Source of the DNA: Enterobacter huaxiensis | Lineage (GTDB): Bacteria; Pseudomonadota; Gammaproteobacteria; Enterobacterales; Enterobacteriaceae | NCBI RefSeq assembly: GCF_003594935.2 | Contig: NZ_CP043342.1 | Span: forward strand, 4,836,001 to 4,900,000 | Direction: 5' to 3' | DNA: 64,000 nt | In this document: positions 47,196 to 56,570 of the stretch, one piece after another | Layout: every line of letters starts with the position of its first letter | Position numbering within the stretch: position 1 is the stretch's first letter | Program-made: the position numbers and the translations under genes | Notes under the pieces: model-generated | Database searches by the model: none | What the model was told of the DNA's origin: nothing | Seen by the model: only the letters and a program-made list of their open reading frames with translations

Positions 47196-49721
47196 ATGGA
47201 GTGTTCCCGTTTTTTCATCGCGCTTGCTTCAGGGGTGTTTCTTGGTTTATCCAGCGAAGCAACTGCCAGGGATATGTTCAACCCTGCGCTTCTTGAAATT
47301 GATCATCCGGTGGATATCGATATTCACCAGTTTAACCGCGCGAATAACCTGCCTGCGGGGATCTATAAGGTTGATATCCAGGTTAACGGCGAATACGTTG
47401 ACCGTCGGGATGTATCCTTTAGTGAGGATACGGCAACCCGCAGTCTGCATCCTTGCTTTTCTAACGTTAAAACCGTGCTTGCTGAACTGGGCGTCAAAGT
47501 CGCTGCAATTAAGGCGCTTAACGATATTGATGAAAAAACCTGTCTGGATCCCGCGCCGCTTGTACCGGGATCAACATGGACATTCGATACCGATAAGCTC
47601 CAGCTCAACGTCACTCTTCCGCAAATTTATATTGATGTTGCTGCACGTGGGTTTATCAGCCCTTCACGCTGGGATGAGGGCATCAATGCGCTCATGGTGA
47701 ACTATGATTTTTCCGGCTCAAGCACGGTGCACGCCAGCGAGGGGGATAAAGATGATTTTTATTATCTCAACCTGCGCAACGGTGCCAACCTGGGGGCATG
47801 GCGTTTACGCAACTACAGTACGCTGAACGTTACGGATGGGCACTCCAGTTACCATTCAATTAGTACCTACGTGCAGCGTAATATTGCAGCATTGCGCAGC
47901 CAAATCATGCTGGGAGACACGTGGACGGCGAGCGAGGTATTTGACGGTACGCAGGTGCGCGGTATGCGTCTCTATACTGACGATGACATGCTGCCTTCGA
48001 GCCTGACAGGATTTGCACCAGTGGTGCGTGGTGTTGCGAAAAGCAACGCCACGGTTATTGTGCGGCAAAATGGCTACATCATTTACCAGTCGGCCGTGCC
48101 GCAGGGGGCGTTTGCGCTCAAGGATTTAAACACGACCAATTCAGGTGGCGACCTTGATGTCACCATCAAAGAGGAGGACGGTAGCGAGCAACATTTTACT
48201 CAGCCTTACGCCTCGCTGGCGATCCTGAAGCGTGAAGACCAAACCGATGTCGATCTCAGCGTAGGAGAACTGCGCGATCAAAACGACTTCCAGCCGACCC
48301 TCTTCCAGGCGCAGGTTTTACGTGGTTTGCCTGCGGGCGTGACCTTGTACGGCGGCGTGCAGGCTGCAAGTGACTATACTTCCGCCGCGATGGGGCTGGG
48401 GAAAGATATGGGATCGCTTGGGGCTATTTCTGTGGACGTTACGCATGCTCGCGCTCAGTTTGAAGATAGCGAGGACGAGAGCGGGCAATCCTACCGTTTT
48501 CTTTACTCCAAACGTTTTGATGATACCAATACCACGTTTCGTTTGGTCGGGTACCGATACTCCACACAGGGCTACTACACCCTGAACGAGTGGGCATCTC
48601 GCCAGAATAATGACGGTGATTTCTGGACCACGGGTAACCGCCGTAGCCGGCTGGAAGGGACATGGACGCAAAGCTTCGGCGACGGGATGGGAAATATCTA
48701 TCTGACGCTGAGCCGCCAGCAGTACTGGAAAACGAACGAAGTCGAGCGTCTGGTGCAGCTGGGCTATAGCAATTACTGGCGCAATATTTCGTGGAACGTC
48801 TCCTGGAACTACACCGATTCACTCACGTCTGCCTATAACACCTCAGACAACGATTCCCGCAACAGCCCGCAGAGCGAACAAATTTTTATGCTGTCGCTCT
48901 CCGTACCGCTTTCAGGCTGGCTGCATGACAGTTACGTCAACTACGGCTTTACGCAGAATAATCATGGAAAAGGCATGCATCAGGTTGGGTTGAGCGGTAC
49001 TGCGCTGGATGCGCATAACCTCTCCTGGAACGTACAGCAGTCTTATGATGCGGATGACGATGCATACAACAGCAGTGCAGGAATGGGGTATGACGGTACC
49101 TATGGTTCGGTGAACGCCAGTTACGACTATAACCAGGATAATCAGCGGCTTAATTATGGTGTTAAGGGTGGAGTTCTGGCGCACGGCGACGGGATAACAT
49201 TCTCGCAAGAGATGGGCGAAACCGTAGCGCTGGTGAAAGCCCCCGGTGCTGCCGGGTTGGGGCTGGAAAACGGCACCGGTAAAGCGACGGACTGGCGTGG
49301 CTACACGGTGCAGACTCAGCTCAACGCTTATGATGAAAACAGGGTAGAGATAGACAGTGACTATTTTGCGAAGGCCAACGTTGAAATTGATAACAGCATA
49401 CTCAGCGTCATCCCGACGCGCGGCGCGGTAGTACGAGCGGAGTTTGCCACTCACGTGGGCTATCGCGTCCTGTTTAGCGTGAGGCAAAAGAACGGGAAAC
49501 CCGTACCGTTTGGCGCAATGGCCACGGCAAATCTGTCAACGGGCACCGTAAGCGGCATTGCCGGTGAAAATGGAGAGCTCTATCTCTCTGGAATGCCAGA
49601 GGAGGGCGCGTTTGTACTGACATGGGGCGCAGATAAAGCAGCGATCGCCTGCCCGGTTAACTATCGCCTTCGCCAGCCTGAAGGGGTTGGGCTGGTACAG
49701 GTATCGGCAGTATGCCAATAG
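47196..49721 (+). CDS. Outer-membrane fimbrial usher (FimD/LpfC family)
   Basis: An 841-residue precursor. After the signal peptide (ending near EATA) come the N-terminal chaperone-binding domain (FNPALLEID...DIHQF), the 24-stranded barrel with plug domain (GMRLYTDDDMLPSSLTGFAP and YASLAILKRE flank it), and C-terminal domains with GEVYLSGM-like ENGELYLSGMPEEG and a terminal cysteine pair (CPVNYRL...VSAVCQ). It secretes and polymerises subunits. ATG 47196 lies nine bases after AAGGA. Confidence 0.95.
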   Translation: MECSRFFIALASGVFLGLSSEATARDMFNPALLEIDHPVDIDIHQFNRANNLPAGIYKVDIQVNGEYVDRRDVSFSEDTATRSLHPCFSNVKTVLAELGVKVAAIKALNDIDEKTCLDPAPLVPGSTWTFDTDKLQLNVTLPQIYIDVAARGFISPSRWDEGINALMVNYDFSGSSTVHASEGDKDDFYYLNLRNGANLGAWRLRNYSTLNVTDGHSSYHSISTYVQRNIAALRSQIMLGDTWTASEVFDGTQVRGMRLYTDDDMLPSSLTGFAPVVRGVAKSNATVIVRQNGYIIYQSAVPQGAFALKDLNTTNSGGDLDVTIKEEDGSEQHFTQPYASLAILKREDQTDVDLSVGELRDQNDFQPTLFQAQVLRGLPAGVTLYGGVQAASDYTSAAMGLGKDMGSLGAISVDVTHARAQFEDSEDESGQSYRFLYSKRFDDTNTTFRLVGYRYSTQGYYTLNEWASRQNNDGDFWTTGNRRSRLEGTWTQSFGDGMGNIYLTLSRQQYWKTNEVERLVQLGYSNYWRNISWNVSWNYTDSLTSAYNTSDNDSRNSPQSEQIFMLSLSVPLSGWLHDSYVNYGFTQNNHGKGMHQVGLSGTALDAHNLSWNVQQSYDADDDAYNSSAGMGYDGTYGSVNASYDYNQDNQRLNYGVKGGVLAHGDGITFSQEMGETVALVKAPGAAGLGLENGTGKATDWRGYTVQTQLNAYDENRVEIDSDYFAKANVEIDNSILSVIPTRGAVVRAEFATHVGYRVLFSVRQKNGKPVPFGAMATANLSTGTVSGIAGENGELYLSGMPEEGAFVLTWGADKAAIACPVNYRLRQPEGVGLVQVSAVCQ

Positions 49722-49730
49722 GGAAATGAC

Positions 49731-50807
49731 ATGAAATTCAGGACACAGCTATTTTTAACCGCGCTGACGATGCTTATGACGCCGGTATGCAAGGCCTACA
49801 CGACTGGCGATGGCATATGCCATACGGTGGGGGGAGCCAACATCTATAATCTTAACTTAAACGGCAAACAGATTCCGGCGGATAAAAATAAAGCCAGTAC
49901 AGAGGTGAGAGATCTGGAAACGTTGTCCGCATCCACGACCTACAAGGCTCAATGTGATTGCCTGACCCATTTTACAACAACATTTCGCACGATGTACTAC
50001 ACCGCGCGGTCAACGTTGAGCACGGACCGGGTAATAAACGGCTACACCTATTACCGACTCAGTGACAATCTCAGCATTGCTACGTCCGTACAGGTTCTTG
50101 GGAGGGATTTCATTCCTGTCCCATTCACTGCTGAACCAAACAAAATGACCCATGGGACCTATTGCTATGCGCCGGGCGAAGAGGGGGATGAGGTCACCCT
50201 GGATACAGGGTCAAAAATACAGGTCTCCTTTTTAATTAATAAGCCGTTTATTGGCCGGATTAGCGTACCCGGCACGGTGGTGGCCGATCTCTATGGCGGG
50301 CTGGACGAGGCTTCCTCCACTGCCAGCACAGACAAAATGGCGGAAATAAGAATCGTCGGTGATATCGTGGTTCCACAGAACTGTGAGATCGCCCCGGGCC
50401 AGACGCTGGAAATTGATTTCGGCAAAATCCCTGCCACTGACTTTTCCTCCACCAAAGGCGCTGCCGTGAGCGGTCGCAAGGTGAAAAAGACGATTCAGGT
50501 GCAGTGTACGGGCATGCTGAATGAAAATATTGTCTATTCTACCTTCCGCGCCGACCCTGTCGATGCAGATGCGATGATGATGAAAGTCAACGGCAACGAT
50601 GACGTGGGCATCACCGTGTACGACAAGTGGGATCGTCAGGTCAATGTGAATGGCGGAAAAATGGATATGGACAGGGGAATAAACACAGGTGGTGCCGAAA
50701 ACAATTCGCTCACCTTTTCCGCCGCGCCTGCCAGTGCAACGGGGGCCCAGCCCAAACCGGGCGCCTTTGAAGCTTATGCGACCGTTACCCTCGAAATTGA
50801 ACACTAA
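49731..50807 (+). CDS. Fimbrial tip adhesin (two-domain)
   Basis: A 358-residue precursor with a signal peptide ending near CKA. Residues ~20-195 are a putative receptor-binding domain with cysteines near CHTVGG, CDCLTHF and YCYAPG. Residues ~205-358 form a pilin domain: VPQNCEIAPGQTLEIDFGKIPA, a paired cysteine at VQCTG, and the C-terminal AYATVTLEIEH beta-strand. Position last in the operon and the two-domain plan match tip adhesins. The N-terminal domain resembles nothing I can name, so the ligand is unknown. Confidence 0.85.
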   Translation: MKFRTQLFLTALTMLMTPVCKAYTTGDGICHTVGGANIYNLNLNGKQIPADKNKASTEVRDLETLSASTTYKAQCDCLTHFTTTFRTMYYTARSTLSTDRVINGYTYYRLSDNLSIATSVQVLGRDFIPVPFTAEPNKMTHGTYCYAPGEEGDEVTLDTGSKIQVSFLINKPFIGRISVPGTVVADLYGGLDEASSTASTDKMAEIRIVGDIVVPQNCEIAPGQTLEIDFGKIPATDFSSTKGAAVSGRKVKKTIQVQCTGMLNENIVYSTFRADPVDADAMMMKVNGNDDVGITVYDKWDRQVNVNGGKMDMDRGINTGGAENNSLTFSAAPASATGAQPKPGAFEAYATVTLEIEH

Positions 50808-50813
50808 TCCTCC

Positions 50814-50844
50814 AACGGCTGTTTATGACAGCCGTTGTCATTTT
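50814..50844 (+). terminator. Fimbrial operon terminator
   Basis: Nine-pair stem AACGGCTGT / ACAGCCGTT with loop TTATG, followed by GTCATTTT, shortly after the adhesin stop codon. Confidence 0.8.
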
Positions 50845-50945
50845 CAGCCTTTTGCACCAGGCTTATAGGTATTACTGTGACAAAAATATGACACTAAGCT
50901 GAATAAAAAACGCTTTCTTTCAATGGGTTAATCTTTCATTTTGCA

Positions 50946-51001
50946 TTGTCATAAAACTGTCATATTTCGTACATTTATCTGTCACCTGTTTGTCCTATTT
51001 T
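50946..51001 (+). promoter_or_regulatory. pstS promoter with tandem Pho boxes
   Basis: TTGTCATAAAACTGTCAT (50946-50963) closely matches the PhoB consensus, and a second, weaker box CGTACATTTATCTGTCAC follows (50968-50985). A -10-like TATTTT lies at 50996-51001. The arrangement is that of E. coli pstS: PhoB boxes replace a -35 element, so transcription is induced by phosphate starvation. Confidence 0.93.
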
Positions 51002-51053
51002 GCTCATCGTAGCCACTTAAACAATGATTTACGAAATCCTTGCAGGAGACATT

Positions 51054-52094
51054 ATGAAAGTTATGCGTACCACTGTCGCAACTGTTGTCGCCGCGACCTT
51101 ATCGATGAGCGCTTTCTCTGCATTTGCAGCAGCAAGCCTGACTGGCGCTGGTGCAACATTCCCTGCGCCGGTGTATGCCAAATGGGCAGATACCTACCAG
51201 AAAGAAACCGGCAACAAGGTTAACTATCAGGGTATCGGCTCCTCCGGTGGCGTAAAACAAATTACCGCTAACACCGTTGATTTCGGCGCGTCAGATGCCC
51301 CTCTGTCTGATGAAAAACTGAATCAGGAAGGCCTGTTCCAGTTCCCGACCGTAATCGGCGGCGTTGTGCTGGCTGTTAACATCCCTGGCCTGAAGTCAGG
51401 CGAGCTGGTGCTGGACGGCAAAACCCTGGGCGACATCTACCTGGGCAAAATCAAAAAATGGGATGACGAAGCCATCACCAAACTGAACCCGGGCGTTAAG
51501 CTGCCTTCGCAGAACATCGCTGTGGTGCGTCGCGCTGACGGTTCTGGTACCTCCTTCGTCTTCACCAGCTACCTGGCGAAAGTCAACGAAGAGTGGAAGT
51601 CTAAAATTGGCGCCGGCTCTACCGTTAACTGGCCAACCGGTCTGGGCGGTAAAGGCAACGACGGTATCGCCGCGTTCGTACAGCGTCTGCCGGGCTCCAT
51701 CGGTTATGTAGAATACGCATACGCTAAGCAGAACAATCTGGCCTACACCAAACTGGTGTCTGCCGACGGCAAACCGGTTAGCCCGACCGAAGAGAACTTC
51801 GCCAACGCCGCCAAAGGCGCTGACTGGAGCAAATCCTTCGCGCAGGATCTGACTAACCAGAAAGGCGACGAGGCGTGGCCAATCACCTCTACCACCTTCA
51901 TTCTGGTTCACAAAGAGCAGAAGAAGCCTGAGCAGGGTGCTGAAGTACTGAAGTTCTTCGACTGGGCATACAAAAACGGCGGCAAACAGGCGAATGACCT
52001 GGATTACGCCAGCCTGCCGGACAGCGTGGTTGAGCAGATTCGTGCTGCATGGAAAACCAACGTGAAAGACAGCAGCGGTAAAGCGCTGTACTAA
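51054..52094 (+). CDS. pstS: Phosphate-binding periplasmic protein PstS
   Basis: A 346-residue precursor, E. coli length. The signal peptide MKVMRTTVATVVAATLSMSA is cleaved before ASLTGAGATFPAP. Phosphate-binding motifs include GIGSSGGVKQI, DFGASDAP and RADGSGTSFVF. The start at 51054 follows GGAGAC; an upstream in-frame ATG is discounted. It delivers phosphate to PstCA. Confidence 0.98.
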   Translation: MKVMRTTVATVVAATLSMSAFSAFAAASLTGAGATFPAPVYAKWADTYQKETGNKVNYQGIGSSGGVKQITANTVDFGASDAPLSDEKLNQEGLFQFPTVIGGVVLAVNIPGLKSGELVLDGKTLGDIYLGKIKKWDDEAITKLNPGVKLPSQNIAVVRRADGSGTSFVFTSYLAKVNEEWKSKIGAGSTVNWPTGLGGKGNDGIAAFVQRLPGSIGYVEYAYAKQNNLAYTKLVSADGKPVSPTEENFANAAKGADWSKSFAQDLTNQKGDEAWPITSTTFILVHKEQKKPEQGAEVLKFFDWAYKNGGKQANDLDYASLPDSVVEQIRAAWKTNVKDSSGKALY

Positions 52095-52114
52095 CAGGAA
52101 ATATTTAACGAAGA

Positions 52115-52187
52115 TGGCGGGTGGCGCTGCGCTTACCCGCCCTACGGTTCATCCTGTAGGCCCGGTAAGCGTTAGCGCCACCGGGCA
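52115..52187. repeat. Paired REP palindromes between pstS and pstC
   Basis: Two inverted units (TGGCGGGTGGCGCTGCGCTT.. and GGCCCGGTAAGCGTTAGCGC.., quoted in part) form a BIME-like element in the 128-base spacer. A repeat at this point would allow higher stability of the pstS message than of pstCAB. Confidence 0.8.
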
Positions 52188-52222
52188 TATTCGTAAAAAC
52201 GTCTCAAACAGAAGAGTAATTT

Positions 52223-53182
52223 ATGGCTGCAACCAAGCCTGCATTTAACCCTCCGGGTAAAAAAGGTGACATGATTTTCAGCGCGCTGGTGAAACTGGCT
52301 GCGCTGATTGTGCTATTGCTGCTGGGCGGCATTATCGTGTCTCTGATTTTCTCCTCGTGGCCGAGCATCCAGAAATTCGGTTTCTCCTTCCTGTGGACCA
52401 AAGAGTGGGACGCGCCGAACGAAGTTTTTGGTGCGCTGGTGCCGATCTACGGCACGCTGGTGACCTCATTCATCGCGCTGCTGATTGCGGTTCCGGTGAG
52501 CTTTGGTATTGCCCTGTTCCTGACGGAGCTGGCGCCTGGCTGGCTGCGACGCCCGCTTGGCATCGCCATCGAACTGCTGGCAGCCATTCCGAGTATCGTT
52601 TACGGCATGTGGGGCCTGTTCATCTTCGCTCCGCTGTTTGCAACCTACTTCCAGGAGCCGGTCGGTAATGTCCTCTCTGCCATTCCGTTTGTAGGCGCGC
52701 TGTTCGCAGGCCCGGCATTCGGCATCGGTATTCTGGCGGCTGGCGTGATCCTCGCCATCATGATTATTCCGTACATTGCGGCGGTTATGCGCGATGTCTT
52801 CGAACAAACCCCGGTGATGATGAAAGAGTCGGCCTACGGCATCGGCTGCACCACCTGGGAAGTTATCTGGCGCATCGTTCTTCCGTTCACCAAAAATGGG
52901 GTGATCGGGGGCGTCATGCTGGGATTGGGCCGCGCGCTGGGTGAAACCATGGCGGTAACCTTTATCATCGGTAACACCTACCAGCTCGACAGCGTATCGC
53001 TGTTTATGCCGGGTAACAGTATTACCTCTGCGCTGGCGAACGAATTCGCCGAAGCGGAATCCGGGCTGCACGTTGCGGCGCTGATGGAGCTGGGCCTGAT
53101 CCTGTTTGTTATCACCTTCATTGTTCTGGCGATTTCCAAGCTGATGGTTATGCGTCTTGCTAAAAATGAGGGGGCACGCTAA
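52223..53182 (+). CDS. pstC: Phosphate ABC transporter permease PstC
   Basis: A 319-residue inner-membrane protein, E. coli length, with six predicted helices. The permease coupling motif is ESAYGIGCTTWEVIWRIVLP (about 197-216), with GRALGETMAV nearby. The stop and the pstA start share one base (TAATG). Confidence 0.98.
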   Translation: MAATKPAFNPPGKKGDMIFSALVKLAALIVLLLLGGIIVSLIFSSWPSIQKFGFSFLWTKEWDAPNEVFGALVPIYGTLVTSFIALLIAVPVSFGIALFLTELAPGWLRRPLGIAIELLAAIPSIVYGMWGLFIFAPLFATYFQEPVGNVLSAIPFVGALFAGPAFGIGILAAGVILAIMIIPYIAAVMRDVFEQTPVMMKESAYGIGCTTWEVIWRIVLPFTKNGVIGGVMLGLGRALGETMAVTFIIGNTYQLDSVSLFMPGNSITSALANEFAEAESGLHVAALMELGLILFVITFIVLAISKLMVMRLAKNEGAR

Positions 53183-54072
53183 TGGCGACTCTCGACATGC
53201 AAAACACCACCGAGCTGGCGGAATCCCGCCGCAAAATGCAGGCAAAGCGCCGCATTAAAAACCGTATCGCGCTGACGCTCTCAATGGGGACGATGGCATT
53301 CGGTCTGTTCTGGCTGGTGTGGATCCTGTTCTCGACGGTGGTTCGCGGCATCGACGGAATGTCGCTGGCGCTGTTCACCGAAATGACGCCGCCGCCGAAC
53401 ACGGCGGGCGGTGGTCTGGCGAACGCGCTGGCGGGAAGCGGCCTGCTGATCCTGTGGGCGACGGTCTTCGGTACCCCGCTCGGCATCATGGCGGGTATCT
53501 ACCTGGCGGAGTACGGACGTAAATCATGGCTGGCTGAAGTTATTCGCTTCATCAACGATATTCTGCTGTCCGCACCGTCTATCGTTGTCGGTCTGTTCGT
53601 TTACACCGTTGTGGTGGCGCAGATGCAGCACTTCTCCGGCTGGGCGGGGGTTATTGCCCTGGCGCTGCTGCAGGTGCCGATTGTAATCCGAACCACCGAA
53701 AATATGCTGAAGCTGGTGCCGGACAGCCTGCGTGAAGCGGCTTACGCCCTGGGCACCCCGAAATGGAAGATGATCTCCGCGATTACGCTAAAAGCGTCAA
53801 TCTCCGGGATTATGACCGGCATCCTGCTGGCCGTTGCGCGTATTGCGGGTGAAACGGCGCCGCTGCTGTTTACGTCGCTCTCCAACCAGTTCTGGAGCAC
53901 GGACATGATGCAGCCGATTGCCAACCTGCCGGTGACAATCTTTAAATTTGCGATGAGCCCATTCGTGGAATGGCAGCAGCTGGCCTGGGCCGGGGTGCTG
54001 ATCATCACCCTTTGCGTACTGTTGCTGAACATTCTGGCGCGCGTCATTTTCGCGAAGAAGAAACACGGTTAA
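53182..54072 (+). CDS. pstA: Phosphate ABC transporter permease PstA
   Basis: A 296-residue inner-membrane protein, E. coli length. The coupling motif is REAAYALGTPKWKMISAITL (about 181-200), with RIAGETAPLLF following. Forms the channel with PstC. Confidence 0.98.
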   Translation: MATLDMQNTTELAESRRKMQAKRRIKNRIALTLSMGTMAFGLFWLVWILFSTVVRGIDGMSLALFTEMTPPPNTAGGGLANALAGSGLLILWATVFGTPLGIMAGIYLAEYGRKSWLAEVIRFINDILLSAPSIVVGLFVYTVVVAQMQHFSGWAGVIALALLQVPIVIRTTENMLKLVPDSLREAAYALGTPKWKMISAITLKASISGIMTGILLAVARIAGETAPLLFTSLSNQFWSTDMMQPIANLPVTIFKFAMSPFVEWQQLAWAGVLIITLCVLLLNILARVIFAKKKHG

Positions 54073-54119
54073 TTTTTTACGGCGCGGCAGCTCGCGGCGT
54101 CGAATGAGGAAATGAGTCA

Positions 54120-54893
54120 ATGAGTATGGTTGATACTGCCCCGGGTAAGATTCAGGTTCGTGATTTGAACTTCTACTACGGCAAATTCCATGCCCTGAAG
54201 AATATCAACCTGGATATCGCGAAGAACCAGGTCACGGCATTCATCGGTCCGTCTGGCTGTGGTAAATCCACGCTGCTGCGCACCTTTAACAAGATGTATT
54301 CGCTCTATCCGGAGCAGCGCGCCGAGGGTGAAATCATCCTCGACGGCGAAAACATTCTGACCCATGCCCAGGATATCGCCCTGCTGCGCGCGAAAGTGGG
54401 CATGGTGTTTCAGAAACCGACGCCCTTCCCGATGTCGATTTATGACAACATCGCCTTTGGCGTGCGTCTGTTTGAAAAGCTTTCCCGTACGGATATGGAC
54501 GAGCGCGTGCAGTGGGCGTTGACCAAGGCCGCATTATGGAACGAAACCAAAGATAAGTTGCACCAGAGCGGGTACTCTCTCTCCGGTGGTCAGCAGCAGC
54601 GTCTGTGTATTGCGCGCGGTATCGCCATTCGCCCGGAAGTGCTGCTGCTGGATGAGCCGTGCTCGGCGCTGGACCCGATCTCAACCGGTCGTATTGAAGA
54701 GCTGATCACCGAGCTGAAGCAGGATTACACCGTGGTTATCGTTACCCACAACATGCAGCAGGCTGCGCGTTGTTCCGATCACACGGCGTTTATGTACCTG
54801 GGCGAATTGATTGAGTTCAGCGATACGGACGCGCTGTTCACCAGGCCCGCGAAGAAACAAACCGAAGATTACATTACTGGCCGCTACGGTTGA
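54120..54893 (+). CDS. pstB: Phosphate ABC transporter ATP-binding protein PstB
   Basis: A 257-residue ATPase, E. coli length. Walker [10 protein letters not shown] (about 43-51), Q-loop [12 protein letters not shown], signature LSGGQQQRL and Walker [12 protein letters not shown] are intact. Confidence 0.98.
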
Positions 54894-54919
54894 TTTGCCT
54901 TAGTGCATGTGGAGAAACC

Positions 54920-55645
54920 ATGGACAACCTCAATCTTAATAAACACATTTCCGGCCAGTTTAACGCAGAGCTGGAAAGCATTCGTACCCAGGTGATGACC
55001 ATGGGCGGCATGGTCGAGCAGCAGCTATCTGATGCGATTACGGCGATGCACAACCAGGACAGCGAGCTGGCGAAGCGCGTTATTGAAGGCGACAAAAACG
55101 TCAACATGATGGAAGTCGCTATCGACGAGGCCTGCGTGCGTATTATCGCCAAGCGTCAGCCGACGGCGAGCGACCTGCGTCTGGTGATGGCGATCATTAA
55201 AACCATCGCCGAGCTGGAACGTATTGGTGACGTTGCGGATAAAATCTGCCGTACGGCGCTGGAGAAGTTCTCTCAGCAGCACCAGCCGCTGCTGGTCAGC
55301 CTGGAGTCGCTGGGCCGCCACACCGTGCAGATGCTGCACGACGTGCTGGATGCTTTTGCGCGTATGGATCTGGACGAAGCGGTGCGTATCTACCGTGAAG
55401 ACAAGAAAGTCGATCAGGAGTACGAAGGCATCGTGCGACAGCTGATGACCTACATGATGGAAGATTCCCGTACCATCCCAAGCGTGCTGACCGCGCTGTT
55501 CTGCGCGCGCTCAATCGAGCGTATCGGCGACCGCTGCCAGAACATTTGTGAATACATCTTCTACTTCGTGAAGGGTCAGGACTTCCGTCACGTGGGCGGC
55601 GACGAGCTGGACAAGCTGCTGGCGGGTAAAGATCCGAAAGAGTGA
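54920..55645 (+). CDS. phoU: Phosphate signalling protein PhoU
   Basis: A 241-residue cytoplasmic protein, E. coli length, of two three-helix PhoU repeats. Each repeat has an E(x)xxD-type metal-binding motif ([12 protein letters not shown] and [12 protein letters not shown]). PhoU couples Pst transport state to PhoR, repressing the Pho regulon when phosphate is plentiful. The start at [13 protein letters not shown] follows GGAG; the longer frame overlapping pstB is rejected. Confidence 0.97.
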
Positions 55646-55650
55646 TTTTT

Positions 55651-55735
55651 ACCCTCACCCTAACCCTCTCCCACAGGGAGAGGGGACAATTCGGTTTTCT
55701 CCCTCTCCCCTGGGGAGAGGGTCGGGGTGAGGGGA
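55651..55735. repeat. Inverted pair of CCCTCTCCC-family palindromes
   Basis: Two copies of the GGGAGAGGG palindrome with CCCTCACCCTAACCC and GGGTCGGGGTGAGGGG tails, facing each other between convergent phoU and yieH. The same unit is at 21541-21574. Confidence 0.8.
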
Positions 55736-55739
55736 AAAC

Positions 55740-56405
55740 TCAGCGAGTAATATTCCACCCGCGTGCCTTCCACAATTCAGGCAGCTGCGCCAGATCGGTA
55801 AAGGTCGTCACTTTGGGATGATCGATCGGCTTGTTGTGCGGATCGGCGCAGAAGTAAAACACCTCCATGCCCGCATCAATCCCCGACTGCGCTCCCGCAG
55901 ACGAGTCATCCACCAGAATGCAGTTTTCTACGTTGACGTTCATCGCCTTCGCTGCATGGAACATCAGTGCCGGGTCTGGCTTCCAGCGCTGGATATCGTA
56001 GCCGCTGAACAGTTTTTCCGGGAAGTGATGCAACATCTCCAGCTTGCCCAGCGAGTGCTGCATTTTGCTGACCGGGCCGTTAGAGACCACGCAAATGGGC
56101 ACCGTCATCGCATCAAGCAGCGCGTTTGCGCCGGAAATGACCTCCAGCTCCGAGTCGAAGAGGCGTGCGACCTCGGCGCGGTAAACGGGTTCCAGATCGG
56201 CTTTCGCCAGGAAGACCCCGTGCTCTTCGTTAATGATGTCGATGATCTCGTACAGCTTCACGCCCTTAAAGCGTTTGAACACCTCGTCGAGATCGAGCGC
56301 AATGCCAAATTCCTGGAACATGGCGACATACGCGCGGGAACAAATGACCTCACTGTCGACCAGCGTACCGTCGCAGTCGAAAAATACCGCTTCAATTCCG
56401 GACAT
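55740..56405 (-). CDS. yieH: HAD-superfamily phosphatase YieH (6-phosphogluconate phosphatase)
   Basis: A 221-residue cytoplasmic enzyme, E. coli length. HAD motif I is FFDCDGTLVDSE (about 8-19), motif II VVSNGP, motif III in RWKPDP and motif IV VDDSSAGAQSGIDAG (the acidic pair DD). E. coli YieH dephosphorylates 6-phosphogluconate and related compounds in vitro. The start is chosen at MSGIEAVFFDCDG rather than six codons upstream. Divergent from adeP. Confidence 0.94.
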   Translation of the reverse strand: MSGIEAVFFDCDGTLVDSEVICSRAYVAMFQEFGIALDLDEVFKRFKGVKLYEIIDIINEEHGVFLAKADLEPVYRAEVARLFDSELEVISGANALLDAMTVPICVVSNGPVSKMQHSLGKLEMLHHFPEKLFSGYDIQRWKPDPALMFHAAKAMNVNVENCILVDDSSAGAQSGIDAGMEVFYFCADPHNKPIDHPKVTTFTDLAQLPELWKARGWNITR

Positions 56406-56570
56406 GCCTTTCCCTTTTAACAAGTTTAACGTTTTCGTACGGCAGTTTAACGAGACGCAATCGTTGCCGTATAAGCAAAATCAATGAAAAAAGTATCTCA
56501 TAACCGCCACTATTGTCGCATTTTGGTATAGGATAGCGACGAATTTTCCCTCCTTGTTCGGAAATTGATG
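56406..56570. promoter_or_regulatory. Divergent yieH/adeP region with candidate PurR box
   Basis: ACGCAATCGTTGCCGT (56455-56470) matches the PurR consensus ACGCAAACGTTTTCGT at most positions. E. coli adeP (yieG) belongs to the PurR regulon, so the site probably mediates purine repression of adeP. Confidence 0.6.
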
